Source: a virus. From it: a DNA stretch of 64,000 bases. The DNA lies in the IMG/VR virus record IMGVR_UViG_3300031707_002920, positions 1 through 64,000 of that record; one strand, 5' to 3'. The first letter of the stretch is position 1. Each line of letters begins with the position of its first letter. Position numbers and translations under genes: made by a program. This document shows positions 15,665-23,468 of the stretch, piece after piece. The notes beneath the pieces are model-generated. The model searched no databases and was not told the DNA's origin. It worked only from the letters and a program-made list of their open reading frames with translations.

Positions 15665-15883
15665 ATGTTTGATAAGACATTTGAACTTTTTGATCGAACC
15701 ATGCAAATGCTTGACAGAGAAATGAAATGTCTGTTTATGCGCCCTACGAAGTCGAATACGAGGGTGAGGGTTAAGATCAAGGCTGGATCTAAAGTTTATG
15801 TGAATGGTGTGATGGTTGAATTAGTTAATGATGCTATTGTTTTAACATCTGAACTTGACAGATTGATGAATACGAAAAAATAA
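15665..15883 (+). CDS. Small protein, 72 aa, unknown
   Basis: ATG at 15665 directly abuts the broken tRNA, so its native promoter and 5' end may have come with the tRNA. N-terminal amphipathic helix (FDKTFELFDRTMQML) and a beta part (AGSKVYVNGVMVELVNDAIV) like small phage scaffold-type or DNA-binding peptides. Not recognised. Confidence 0.5.
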   Translation: MFDKTFELFDRTMQMLDREMKCLFMRPTKSNTRVRVKIKAGSKVYVNGVMVELVNDAIVLTSELDRLMNTKK

Positions 15884-15910
15884 ATGAATTTAAAAAAGGT
15901 GGATTGAAAA

Positions 15911-16252
15911 ATGTTAGATGAGTTTTTGAAAACTGATAATACAGTAAAAGTCGCATTATATAAAATTGGTCGAGTGCTAGGATTTTTTTCGGAAAATTCT
16001 TTTAAGCAATACGAATATCTGTTAAATGACGAGTCAGATAACGATGTTCGAAAGTTGTTATCGTCTATTTTAGCCAGTTTGACTCACTGTGGTGCAATTG
16101 TATCGACTGACGAAAATCGAGTGAAGTGGAATGAAAATTTTAAAATCGATTCATATTTAGAGATGATGCAGCAGAAAAAAGCTTCACGAGCTAGACAAGC
16201 ACAAGACAGAGCAGCTATTAAGAATATATTGCGAAAATTTGCAACTGAATGA
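15911..16252 (+). CDS. Helical protein, 113 aa, unknown
   Basis: ATG at 15911 preceded by AAAAGGTGG. Mostly alpha-helical with a basic C-terminal helix (QQKKASRARQAQDR). Same strand and close to its neighbours. No family recognised. Confidence 0.65.
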   Translation: MLDEFLKTDNTVKVALYKIGRVLGFFSENSFKQYEYLLNDESDNDVRKLLSSILASLTHCGAIVSTDENRVKWNENFKIDSYLEMMQQKKASRARQAQDRAAIKNILRKFATE

Positions 16253-16279
16253 CGAGTAATAAACAATCCTGACGGATTA

Positions 16280-16516
16280 GTGCTCGAAATTAAATGCGTC
16301 GATTTAGATTCATTGTTTATTGTGACGATTGTAAAGAAAAATAATAAATGGGAGCACGTATTTAAGTGTGGACATGAAATCGTGTGGAGATGCAATAGTA
16401 GAATAGGTGATCAGACAGTTTTTGAGGCTGATTCACAGCTAATTAAGAACGACAGTACACAAAATTTGTGTTATTTATACGATGATGGCACAATTAGTAT
16501 AGATCGAGATTCTTAA
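16280..16516 (+). CDS. Small protein, 78 aa, GTG start, unknown
   Basis: Frame opens after TGA at 16250; the first plausible start is GTG at 16280. Beta-rich with two His/Cys clusters (EHVFKCGHEIVWRCNS), perhaps a metal site. Its 3' end approaches tRNA-Leu. Not recognised. Confidence 0.5.
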   Translation: MLEIKCVDLDSLFIVTIVKKNNKWEHVFKCGHEIVWRCNSRIGDQTVFEADSQLIKNDSTQNLCYLYDDGTISIDRDS

Positions 16517-16572
16517 GTGGAACAGAAATAGCATAAGAATGATGTCTCTTACTCAAAACGCTAACAGAAATT

Positions 16573-16656
16573 GCGGGAATGGTGGAATTGGTAAACACGT
16601 CGGTTTTAGAAGTCGATGGGAGAAATCCTTTGCAGGTTCAAGTCCTGTTTCCCGCA
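16573..16656 (+). tRNA. tRNA-Leu(TAG), copy 2
   Basis: Class II. Acceptor GCGGGAA/TTCCCGC, anticodon arm TCGGT-TTTAGAA-GTCGA (two wobble pairs), T-arm GCAGG-TTCAAGT-CCTGT. Last tRNA of cluster 1. Confidence 0.82.
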
Positions 16657-16669
16657 CTAGAGATTAAAT

Positions 16670-17194
16670 ATGCTATGTCCAATATGTAATTCTGATACTT
16701 TGGTCATTAATTCGAGGGTAGTAAATGCTTGTTGTAATGTCAGGCGTCGAAGAAAATGTATAAAGTGCGATTATCGATTCAATACCATAGAACGAGTAAG
16801 AATAGATATGAATGAAAAGTTAAAACAAGTTATCGTGATGCGATCAGACCTTAATATGAGAAAAGGCAAAATGATTGTACAGGGCGCGCATGCATCAATG
16901 AAAATATTTTTTGATAGAGTCGAATCAATTAATAAGAAGATGTGTTTGAATATTACGCAGGCAATGATGGAGTGGATGACTGGTATTTTTACTAAAATTT
17001 GTGTGAAGGTCGACTCGGAACGAGAGTTACTTGAGATTAGAGAGAAAGCTATTTCTTTAGGATTACCAGTAGCTTTGATTGAAGACAACGGGTTGACTGA
17101 ATTTAAAGGAGTAGTAACAAAAACTTGTCTTGCAATAGGGCCTGATGATTCGGAAAAAATTGATCAAGTTACAGGTCATTTACAATTATTGTAA
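16670..17194 (+). CDS. NrdR-like zinc ribbon fused to peptidyl-tRNA hydrolase Pth2
   Basis: 174 residues. 1-44 is an NrdR-type zinc ribbon (LCPICNSDTLVINSR, RRRRKCIKCDYRFNTIER) without the ATP-cone that normally follows in NrdR. 52-174 is a complete Pth2 domain (KQVIVMRSDLNMRKGKM, QGAHASM, then GLPVALIEDNGLTEFKG, LAIGPDDSEKIDQVTGHL). Pth2, typical of archaea and eukaryotes, releases tRNA from stalled peptidyl-tRNA. It sits at the end of tRNA cluster 1, matching a role in recycling tRNA. The fusion is unusual; the ribbon may bind nucleic acid. Confidence 0.85.
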   Translation: MLCPICNSDTLVINSRVVNACCNVRRRRKCIKCDYRFNTIERVRIDMNEKLKQVIVMRSDLNMRKGKMIVQGAHASMKIFFDRVESINKKMCLNITQAMMEWMTGIFTKICVKVDSERELLEIREKAISLGLPVALIEDNGLTEFKGVVTKTCLAIGPDDSEKIDQVTGHLQLL

Positions 17195-17218
17195 AGCTTT
17201 AAAAGAAATGGCAATCGT

Positions 17219-18031
17219 ATGGACACAACATTAGTTGAAAAGCAATTTAATGCGATCGGTGCTAGGGTTAAAGTGTCTGCACCTCGACAGGGTTCATTGC
17301 TTCTCGATGTTAAAAATGATAAAGAAGGTGAATTTTTTGACTTACAAGTCAAGAAAGGCATCGAACTTTTAATATTAGACTCACAAAAGAAAGATCGACA
17401 CCTTCTTTTAATGGCGCGCGATCCTGAAAATCCAAAAGCAAAATTCCTTTGCGGCCATGATGAGCGCCATTGGTTTACTTGTGCGATACCTGAACATATT
17501 TCTGTAACAAATGTCTTTCAAGCAAAGCAGGCGCTTAAGCCAAAAGAACTCCAAGATATCGAATCGCGAGAAGGTTTGAAAACAAAATATTTGCATAAAC
17601 GTCATCGTAAGCTTAAGTCAGGAAAGAAAATTCATCGTCAAGGTGAATTTATGTTTATACCACAGCTTAATTTTCAATTAAAAGAAAATTTCGAGACTGT
17701 TATTCATAAGAATGAACCGATGCGCGGTGGTGGATCTAATATGCACTATGCACAGTTTCTTTATCGCTGTGGAGGAGAATCTGTGATGGTTAATTCTCAA
17801 TTTGCGCGCAACGGTATATCACAACAACAATATGAAACATTGATTAAGAGTAATACTGCAGCAAAGGCAGCTAGTTGGCAATCAATGGTCCAAAATCCTG
17901 ACGTGTATGTTAAAGGTAAAATCTCTCACATTCAACATGAGACAGTTGAATTGGGAGATGTCTGGCATAAAGTAGTTTTGAATACAGAGTCGCAAGCAAA
18001 AGCGCGAAGACATGTGAAATTTCTTGATTAG
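17219..18031 (+). CDS. Conserved protein, 270 aa, unknown
   Basis: Contains LLLMARDPENPKAKFLCGHD followed by ERHWFTCAIPE, a motif I have seen in uncharacterised proteins of phages and plasmids, and a basic central part (YLHKRHRKLKSGKKIHR). Beta-rich. No enzymatic signature. The stop overlaps the upstream extension of the next gene. Confidence 0.65.
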   Translation: MDTTLVEKQFNAIGARVKVSAPRQGSLLLDVKNDKEGEFFDLQVKKGIELLILDSQKKDRHLLLMARDPENPKAKFLCGHDERHWFTCAIPEHISVTNVFQAKQALKPKELQDIESREGLKTKYLHKRHRKLKSGKKIHRQGEFMFIPQLNFQLKENFETVIHKNEPMRGGGSNMHYAQFLYRCGGESVMVNSQFARNGISQQQYETLIKSNTAAKAASWQSMVQNPDVYVKGKISHIQHETVELGDVWHKVVLNTESQAKARRHVKFLD

Positions 18032-18056
18032 GGATAGTAGTGAATGGAAATTAACA

Positions 18057-18989
18057 ATGAGTCAAGGAATTTATAGACGAGTTAAAGTGGCAGTAATTAA
18101 TACTTCATTAGAACGACCGTATCATTCATACGGTGATCATTGGCGCGATGGTTTTACTGATGCCGGTTGTATTGTGACAGTTTATCCGTATGATATGATA
18201 CCCCAAATATCTCAAGGTTTTGATTTATATTTCTTTGTTGAAATCCGATATAATCATTACATAATACCTCGAAATTTACATCCACGAGTACTTTATTCAT
18301 GGGATTCACATGTTGCACCGGTAGAGATGTATGAAGATGCATTATTGACATTTGATAAGATTTTTCTCGCATCGAAGATTGACGTTGAGTTTTTTCATAA
18401 AAAAAATATTAAAGAGTTTGTATGGATACCTGAAGCATGTAATCCAAGAATACATAAAAACTTACATAGAGATAGGATTTACAAATTGGGATTTGTTGGT
18501 AACAATAATGACTATTATTTTCGTAATGGTAAATCTAAAGATGAATTCATTGCATATTTTAAGCGAGAACCGTTTAATATGCTATGTAAACAGGGAATTT
18601 ATGGTGACGATTACACAGAAGTATTGAATAAAATTTGGATAATGTTTGATAGGACGATACAGCACAATATTGGCACGCGTATTTTTGAATCAGCTGCTTC
18701 AGGTTGTATACCGTTATGGTCAGACGCTAGTTATAATACAGGAATTAATGAGTTGCTTGTAAACGGTAAGCATTATTTGTCATACAATGACACAATAGGA
18801 GATGCGGAGAGAGTTATTAAATCATTATTTAACGAGCCAGAAAAAGCAAATAAGATCGCAGAGGATGCAGAATCGCATGTATTAGCCAATCACACTTATG
18901 CAAACAGAGCATTGATGATATTAGACGCGTTAAATATTGATTATATAAAAAGTGAAAATACTGAAAAAATGACAGTGTCTTTTACTTAA
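18057..18989 (+). CDS. CgeB/YkvP-like glycosyltransferase
   Basis: 310 residues from ATG 18057 (an upstream in-frame ATA/ATT extension is less likely). The C-terminal half has the GT-B pattern of CgeB-type enzymes: LGFVGNNNDYYF, TRIFESAASGCIPLWSD and the YNDTIGDAERVIKSL ending. The N-terminal half has the nucleotide-sugar fold features IPRNLHPRVLYSWDSH. A second glycosyltransferase of this type is at 37669. Sugar modification of phage DNA or virion is possible. Confidence 0.75.
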   Translation: MSQGIYRRVKVAVINTSLERPYHSYGDHWRDGFTDAGCIVTVYPYDMIPQISQGFDLYFFVEIRYNHYIIPRNLHPRVLYSWDSHVAPVEMYEDALLTFDKIFLASKIDVEFFHKKNIKEFVWIPEACNPRIHKNLHRDRIYKLGFVGNNNDYYFRNGKSKDEFIAYFKREPFNMLCKQGIYGDDYTEVLNKIWIMFDRTIQHNIGTRIFESAASGCIPLWSDASYNTGINELLVNGKHYLSYNDTIGDAERVIKSLFNEPEKANKIAEDAESHVLANHTYANRALMILDALNIDYIKSENTEKMTVSFT

Positions 18990-19014
18990 TTGATTGAGTT
19001 AATGGAAAAAAGTA

Positions 19015-19428
19015 ATGAATTATGATGACGAGTACGAGAGAGAAGTTGAAGAAATGGCGATTTTATTAAGAGAGAGATTTTGGGCAAGAATTCGTTCTGG
19101 TTTGTACAAACAAATTTGCAAAGGTAAAGGCGGTTTTTATCAATGGTCATATATAACGGGTATAAAATCAAAAGATTCTAAAGGTAATAAAATTCGTTTA
19201 TCAAAAGACAATATTGGTATTTTAGAGAAGACCGTCGACTATCTTAACTCTACTGAAGGTAGAGACGAATTAATGCAAATTGGACTATTAAATTCACCTG
19301 AAAATATAGACGAATTAATAGAAAATATACAAAGATCAAAAACAAAAGATGAAGTAAAAAAAGAAGAATTTCGAGCATTTTTAAAATATAAAGATAAAAT
19401 ATTGTCTTATTTAACAAAATTTTTATGA
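19015..19428 (+). CDS. Protein of 137 aa, unknown
   Basis: Acidic N-terminus, then IRSGLYKQICKGKGGFYQWS, and a charged helical C-terminus. Start preceded by GGAAAAAAG. Overlaps the next gene by ATGA. Confidence 0.65.
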   Translation: MNYDDEYEREVEEMAILLRERFWARIRSGLYKQICKGKGGFYQWSYITGIKSKDSKGNKIRLSKDNIGILEKTVDYLNSTEGRDELMQIGLLNSPENIDELIENIQRSKTKDEVKKEEFRAFLKYKDKILSYLTKFL

Positions 19429-19631
19429 AAAAAAATGAACTTATTCGCGTAGTAATTTGTTGGAAGTCGCATGCTTTATATGATATAGCGAGACAGACTA
19501 CATTCATTAGTAAAGAACATTTTTTGAAAAATAAAATCGTGCCCATCAAGCTTCGTAAAGATCAAGAAGTCGAGAGTATATCTTTAGAATTAATAAATTT
19601 GAAATTAAAGGCTAAACGTGAAAAAAGTTGA
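19425..19631 (+). CDS. Protein of 68 aa, unknown
   Basis: Starts MKKNELIRVVICWKSHAL; basic C-terminus. Overlaps neighbours at both ends, so translationally coupled. Not recognised. Confidence 0.6.
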   Translation: MKKNELIRVVICWKSHALYDIARQTTFISKEHFLKNKIVPIKLRKDQEVESISLELINLKLKAKREKS

Positions 19632-19791
19632 TCGTGTTATTTCTGAAGGTTTAAAATCAGGTTATACGTTACGCCTCTTATTTGTTAGATTTCTTAAGGG
19701 TATTGGGAAATGGATTTTATTTCCGATAGGAGCGATAATTTTGTTTCTTATTGCAATGGTCATTGCAATTTTACTAAAACGAAAAGATTAA
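19618..19791 (+). CDS. Small membrane protein, 57 aa, GTG start
   Basis: GTG at 19618 within the previous gene. Basic amphipathic N-terminus (KKVDRVISEGLKSGYTLR) and one C-terminal membrane helix of about 22 residues (WILFPIGAIILFLIAMVIAI), ending KRKD. Too short for many gene finders. Holin-like or membrane regulator; no specific family recognised. Confidence 0.6.
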   Translation: MKKVDRVISEGLKSGYTLRLLFVRFLKGIGKWILFPIGAIILFLIAMVIAILLKRKD

Positions 19792-19793
19792 AA

Positions 19794-19994
19794 ATGGAAG
19801 AACGAACAGTTGTTCAAATAACAGTCGATAATAATGACAGCATTAGGACTAGCATCGATTTAACGGATCTCGAAGAAAATGCCGTTCGATATATTCATTC
19901 AATTCTTGACGAGATGCGTTGTCAAGCTTTAGCTGCGCTTGCCAATTTTAAAGAACAGCGAGAAGATCACTTATTACCACCGGATGAATTATGA
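19794..19994 (+). CDS. Protein of 66 aa, unknown
   Basis: ATG 19794 immediately follows the previous stop. MEERTVVQITVDNND then an amphipathic helix (VRYIHSILDEMRCQALAAL). Stop overlaps the next start by ATGA. Confidence 0.6.
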   Translation: MEERTVVQITVDNNDSIRTSIDLTDLEENAVRYIHSILDEMRCQALAALANFKEQREDHLLPPDEL

Positions 19995-20533
19995 TAATTA
20001 GACCACCGATATATGAAGATATTTATGACGATGATTTTGTCATTTTTCTGGCCGGACCAATAATAGGAACGTATGATTGGCAACAGCAAGCTATTGCGAA
20101 TTTGCAATCATTGGCGGTCGTTCATAGAATAAATAATTTGCATATAGCATCACCTAGAAGGCTTGACAAGAGATCTGACAGCGATTTTTCTAAGAGCATG
20201 TTCGATGAGCAAGTAGATTGGGAAACTTTTTATTTGAATAGAGCTGCTGCTAAGCGAGGCGTAATATTATTTTGGCTAGCGAAAGAAATTGAGCATGACT
20301 GTCATCGCGTATTTGCACAAACTACAAGATTTGAATTAGGCGAATGGAAGACTAAACACGAGCATAATCCAAAAATACATATTACAATTGGTGTTGAACC
20401 TGGATTTACAGGTTATCTTTATATGAATCGTCGTATCCAGCAAGACTGTAAAGACATTGAAATTATGTATTCATTGGAAGATGAATGTGAATTTATAATG
20501 TTATTGATCGACCAATATCACAGGGCTAAATAG
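19991..20533 (+). CDS. Nucleoside 2-deoxyribosyltransferase-like protein
   Basis: 180 residues with the family layout: VIFLAGPI at the N-terminus, IASPRRL, WETFYLNRAAAKRGVILFWL and RVFAQTTRFELGEW with the expected glutamate. These enzymes exchange or hydrolyse bases on deoxynucleosides or nucleotides. In a phage it would feed nucleotide salvage. Confidence 0.75.
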   Translation: MIIRPPIYEDIYDDDFVIFLAGPIIGTYDWQQQAIANLQSLAVVHRINNLHIASPRRLDKRSDSDFSKSMFDEQVDWETFYLNRAAAKRGVILFWLAKEIEHDCHRVFAQTTRFELGEWKTKHEHNPKIHITIGVEPGFTGYLYMNRRIQQDCKDIEIMYSLEDECEFIMLLIDQYHRAK

Positions 20534-20728
20534 TTGATCAACTCGAATATTCGGCATTATAGTGGAGAAAAACTAAATTAGCTTATGAGTTTCTCTGGAA
20601 AGTATTTGTGATAAAGGCCTTGCCGACGAGTTAGTATCAACTGGGATTTCGTTGATTGAGCTTGGTTCTGTTATGGAAGTAATCAAAAAACGCCTAAATC
20701 GGAGTACCGACTTCACATAATTGTAGAC
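20534..20728 (+). pseudogene. Gene remnant before the isolated cassette
   Basis: From about 20589 an open frame reads VSLESICDKGLADELVST and ISLIELGSVMEVIKKRLNRS to TAA near 20718, but lacks a start in frame; the ATG at 20585 is in another frame and stops soon. A one-base frameshift would fuse them. Confidence 0.35.
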
Positions 20729-21053
20729 GTTGTAAGAAATGCGGTTGGCTCTGAAAATTATAGGCCGCCGCTAAACCAAAACAAGAAGTAGCCGTCATGT
20801 TGCGTGAACAATGTAAATTATGCTCCTATTTTCGTAAAGCAAATCCAACCTCGCATTTTCCTTACGAGCAGGCTGATTGGTGTTATAATTCTAATTGGAA
20901 CCCCACAGGGTATTATTCTAAAAATGATGGGGCTACAGTAAAATGTACATCATTTATTCCTAATACTTTGGTACAAAAAGTTGCGGCGGCTGGAAAGTAA
21001 GGAAGCCAACCGCACATCTTACAACAGTGCTATGCTAAAATACTTCAAGGTTG
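20729..21053 (+). mobile_element. Isolated integron-like cassette
   Basis: Begins GTTGTAAGAAATGCGGTTGG and its ORF is followed by the inverse AAGCCAACCGCACATCTTAC AAC (CAAC at 21022-21025). Both ends are almost identical to those of the cassette at 46564 in the main array, but the ORF between them is different. The right boundary is probably the next GTTG, near 21051-21054. Confidence 0.65.
20797..21000 (+). CDS. Cassette ORF, 67 aa, Cys-rich
   Basis: Starts MLREQCKLCSYFRKANP; Cys at residues 6, 9, 29 and 51 suggest a zinc site. AACAAGAAG lies upstream. Lies inside the inverted ends of the isolated cassette. Function unknown. Confidence 0.6.
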   Translation: MLREQCKLCSYFRKANPTSHFPYEQADWCYNSNWNPTGYYSKNDGATVKCTSFIPNTLVQKVAAAGK

Positions 21054-21117
21054 TTCGTCTTGAACGAGAGGTTGCCGCCTTAAAAGCGGAGTTGACTATG
21101 ATTCTTCTTTTATAATT
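21031..21117 (+). CDS. Possible 27-aa coiled-coil peptide
   Basis: ATG at 21031 in the cassette spacer gives MLKYFKVVRLEREVAALKAE and a hydrophobic end. Might be the tail of the gene in which the cassette landed. Low confidence. Confidence 0.25.
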
Positions 21118-21186
21118 TGATAATTTTATATTATTGTGAGCTTAATCTACGATATTTAACGTGATTATTAATTTAAAAGGATTATC

Positions 21187-21282
21187 ATGCATTTATTTAT
21201 ACGCACATCTACATGGCTTTATAATACTGCCAGTGATATGCGTTCAAATTTCTGTGCAACAATTAGAATGGAAATAACATAA
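21187..21282 (+). CDS. Leader peptide 2 of tRNA cluster 2 (31 aa)
   Basis: ATG at 21187 with AAAAGGA upstream; TAA at 21280-21282 lies four bases before segment A. Six of 31 residues are Thr, four Ile, three Arg, three Met, two Ala. The cluster 2 tRNAs are Met, Thr(TGT), Ile(GAT), Ala(TGC) and Arg(TCT), and their codons ATG, ACA (four times), ATT, GCA and AGA are all present. A further ten amino acids occur without a local tRNA, so the match is looser than for leaders 1 and 3. Confidence 0.6.
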   Translation: MHLFIRTSTWLYNTASDMRSNFCATIRMEIT

Positions 21283-21285
21283 TTG

Positions 21286-21344
21286 GCGAGGCTTAAAATA
21301 ATATTAAAAAAGCCTCGCTGATCAAAAGTCAACGAGGCTTTTTT
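21286..21344 (+). promoter_or_regulatory. Attenuator 2
   Basis: A = GCGAGGCTT (21286-21294), B = AAGCCTCGC (21310-21318), C = CGAGGCTT (21333-21340) with a T run. A:B has 9 perfect pairs; B:C is an intrinsic terminator just 13 bases before tRNA-Met. Same geometry as attenuators 1 and 3. Confidence 0.7.
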
Positions 21345-21356
21345 AATGCCGAAATT

Positions 21357-21429
21357 GTTGACGTAGCTAAATTGGTATAGCGTTGCTCTCATGAAGCAAA
21401 GTGTAGTGGTTCGAGTCCACTCGTCAACA
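21357..21429 (+). tRNA. tRNA-Met(CAT)
   Basis: Acceptor GTTGACG/CGTCAAC, D-arm GCTA/TAGC, anticodon arm TTGCT-CTCATGA-AGCAA. Elongator Met or lysidine-modified Ile cannot be separated from sequence alone. Confidence 0.9.
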
Positions 21430-21458
21430 TTAGTAATTTAAGTAGATTGGATAAATTT

Positions 21459-22052
21459 ATGATGGAGTCATTAGTATTAAATAGTTTTGCTATTCCAGTA
21501 TCTGTTATACCTATCAAGAGAGCTATCACGCTCGTCGCGACCAAAAAAGCAATTGCTCTTGCCAATTATGAAAATACTATAATACGGTCGTCGGGAATTG
21601 TCATACACGATTCGATACTCATGAGGTCTAAAAATTCTTTGATATCTATGGCTGTACCGTCTGTAATTCAGTGCGTACATTCCAACTACATGCCAAAAAA
21701 GTATGTCAATGTATTGCCGTTTAGCAGGCAGAATGTCTATATCAGAGACGGTGGATGTTGCATGTATTGCGGTAGAAAAGTTTCTATTTCTAATTTTACG
21801 TTCGATCACGTTATTCCACGGTGTGATGGTGGAAAAACTACTTGGGACAATATTGTTATCAGTTGTATGAAGTGCAATGCTCAAAAGGGTCGCAGGTCAG
21901 TTAATAATTACAAGAGAGCATTGATTCGCAAACCATTTGCTCCGAGATTAGATAAGGCAGCTCCGGCTCATTTGGTTAGTAAAATAGCTGCTGAAATTCC
22001 ACATAAGACGTGGATCGATTACATTTATTGGAACGTAATATTAGAGCCGTAG
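21459..22052 (+). CDS. HNH endonuclease
   Basis: 197 residues from ATG 21459. C-terminal HNH module: VYIRDGGCCMYCGRKVS (zinc Cys pair), FDHVIPRCDGGKTTWDNIV, CMKCNAQKG (second Cys pair). Such HNH proteins include free-standing homing enzymes of phages. Located between tRNA-Met and tRNA-Thr. Confidence 0.85.
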   Translation: MMESLVLNSFAIPVSVIPIKRAITLVATKKAIALANYENTIIRSSGIVIHDSILMRSKNSLISMAVPSVIQCVHSNYMPKKYVNVLPFSRQNVYIRDGGCCMYCGRKVSISNFTFDHVIPRCDGGKTTWDNIVISCMKCNAQKGRRSVNNYKRALIRKPFAPRLDKAAPAHLVSKIAAEIPHKTWIDYIYWNVILEP

Positions 22053-22058
22053 GTCAAT

Positions 22059-22130
22059 GCTGGTATAGCTCAATCGTAGAGCAATGGTATTGTAAACCAT
22101 AGGTTGTGGGTTCAAGTCCTGCTACCAGCT
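22059..22130 (+). tRNA. tRNA-Thr(TGT)
   Basis: Acceptor GCTGGTA/TACCAGC, anticodon arm ATGGT-ATTGTAA-ACCAT, T-arm GTGGG-TTCAAGT-CCTGC. Confidence 0.93.
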
Positions 22131-22150
22131 TTTTAGCAATTGGGGCTTAT

Positions 22151-22510
22151 ATGAATACTACGATAGTAAATCGACAAGTCAAGCCTATTGATAGTATTAT
22201 ATTTTCGATTAAACCTGTAGCTGAAAGACGAAAGCTTGTATTTAGAAAAAAGAAGAAGATTACAGTAGTTGAAGACTATATACAGACTATTGAGAAACGA
22301 ATTGAATTAGTAAATAAAGATTTTTTGCAAAAGAAACTACTATATAAGTTTGCATTATGCGAATTTGACGGTCAATTTCTACTATATATGGTAATTAATA
22401 ATGATAAAGGTGACGTCGTCATGTGCTATACACGCGAAGTCACTCGCGATAATTTTAAAAAAATTTTAGACGAAATGTTTCTAGGCACGGGCTTTATGTT
22501 CGATAGTTAG
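22151..22510 (+). CDS. Protein of 119 aa, unknown
   Basis: ATG 22151 behind TTGGGGCTTAT. Very basic middle (VAERRKLVFRKKKKITVV) and an alpha/beta C-terminus. Stop lies just before tRNA-Ile. Not recognised. Confidence 0.6.
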   Translation: MNTTIVNRQVKPIDSIIFSIKPVAERRKLVFRKKKKITVVEDYIQTIEKRIELVNKDFLQKKLLYKFALCEFDGQFLLYMVINNDKGDVVMCYTREVTRDNFKKILDEMFLGTGFMFDS

Positions 22511-22519
22511 ACAATAAAT

Positions 22520-22596
22520 AGGCGTATCATCCAAACGGTTCAGGATACATGTCTGATAAGCATGAAATAGTAGTTCAATTCTACTTACGCCTACCA
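22520..22596 (+). tRNA. tRNA-Ile(GAT)
   Basis: Acceptor AGGCGTA/TACGCCT, D-arm ATCC/GGAT, anticodon arm CATGT-CTGATAA-GCATG, T-arm AGTAG-TTCAATT-CTACT, encoded CCA. Confidence 0.93.
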
Positions 22597-22616
22597 TTTT
22601 TTACAAAGGATCAACA

Positions 22617-22826
22617 ATGGTTCGCATCTTGTGCGCTGTATGCTTATCGATGTCGTTTTTAAATTGCGCAGCTCATAAGTTGATCATTGATCCGGCAGAG
22701 TATAGCGTAGTAAAATTGTATATGATACCACATGCTATTATTATTAGAGTCGATACTATTAAAGTCGACAATTCAAAAATGTTGCAAATTAAATATTTTG
22801 GTAAAGAAAATAAATCAAGAGACTGA
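22617..22826 (+). CDS. Possible small lipoprotein, 69 aa
   Basis: ATG 22617 with AAAGGATC upstream. N-terminus MVRILCAVCLSMSFLNCAAH is a short signal peptide with a possible lipobox (F-L-N-C). The mature part is beta-rich. Exported function, unknown. Confidence 0.55.
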   Translation: MVRILCAVCLSMSFLNCAAHKLIIDPAEYSVVKLYMIPHAIIIRVDTIKVDNSKMLQIKYFGKENKSRD

Positions 22827-22830
22827 TCGA

Positions 22831-22903
22831 GGGGCTATAGCTCAATTGGGAGAGCCGGTGCTTTGCAGGCACAAGGTTGGAGGTTCAAATCCTCTTAGCT
22901 CCA
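22831..22903 (+). tRNA. tRNA-Ala(TGC)
   Basis: Acceptor GGGGCTA/TAGCTCC, anticodon loop TTTGCAG in a GGTGC/GCACA stem (one mismatch), T-arm TGGAG-GTTCAAA-type loop, A73. Confidence 0.88.
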
Positions 22904-23189
22904 TAAATATAAACTACAAATTCAATTTCTGTTATCATTTATATACAACTATGTCTTATAGAAAAGCAATTAAATCAGTTTATAGGGCAAACTGTCTCTG
23001 CTAATGAAGTTGATGACATTAAAAATGTCGTTAGTAATTTGTTACGATCGGGTGTTGGTTTAAGTCGATAGCAGAAAATTCTATTCATACAAATATATAA
23101 CAACAATGCGTGTTCAGTGCCACTAGAATTTATTGAAAGCGATGCAGGTTGTTACAACTGCTTAAGGACTAACTTTTTCAGGAGTGTTT
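22904..23189 (+). other. Spacer with frameshifted remnant
   Basis: No intact gene. A frame containing LIEKQLNQFIGQTVSANEVD and NVVSNLLRSGVGLSR ends at TAG near 23071 but has no start; a short ATG ORF (MSYRKAIKSVYRANC) overlaps in another frame. Suggests a decayed small gene. Confidence 0.3.
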
Positions 23190-23399
23190 ATGGCTACGAA
23201 GCACGTCTCTCGCTTACCTCTTTTAGGAAAGCCGCTGCCTGAGTTTGATTATCGAACCTCGCAATCTTCCATAATTGTTGTGGATGATCCTGGAGATAAA
23301 GATATGGTAATTGTTAAAAAAGGTGAAAAACCTGTTGGCAGATGTGCCTGCTTTAATAATGGATTCACCCGTGACGGATTACCACTTCCTTTAGAATAA
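23190..23399 (+). CDS. Protein of 69 aa, unknown
   Basis: ATG 23190 with CAGGAG upstream (TTCAGGAGTGTTTATG). Contains FDYRTSQSSIIVVDDPGDKD and ends in a Gly/Pro-rich tail with two Cys. Not recognised. Confidence 0.6.
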   Translation: MATKHVSRLPLLGKPLPEFDYRTSQSSIIVVDDPGDKDMVIVKKGEKPVGRCACFNNGFTRDGLPLPLE

Positions 23400-23468
23400 A
23401 TGAATAGAGCCTAACACAAAGCAGATGTAAAGAAATTATGATAGTTAAACGTTACAACAAAACGAAAG

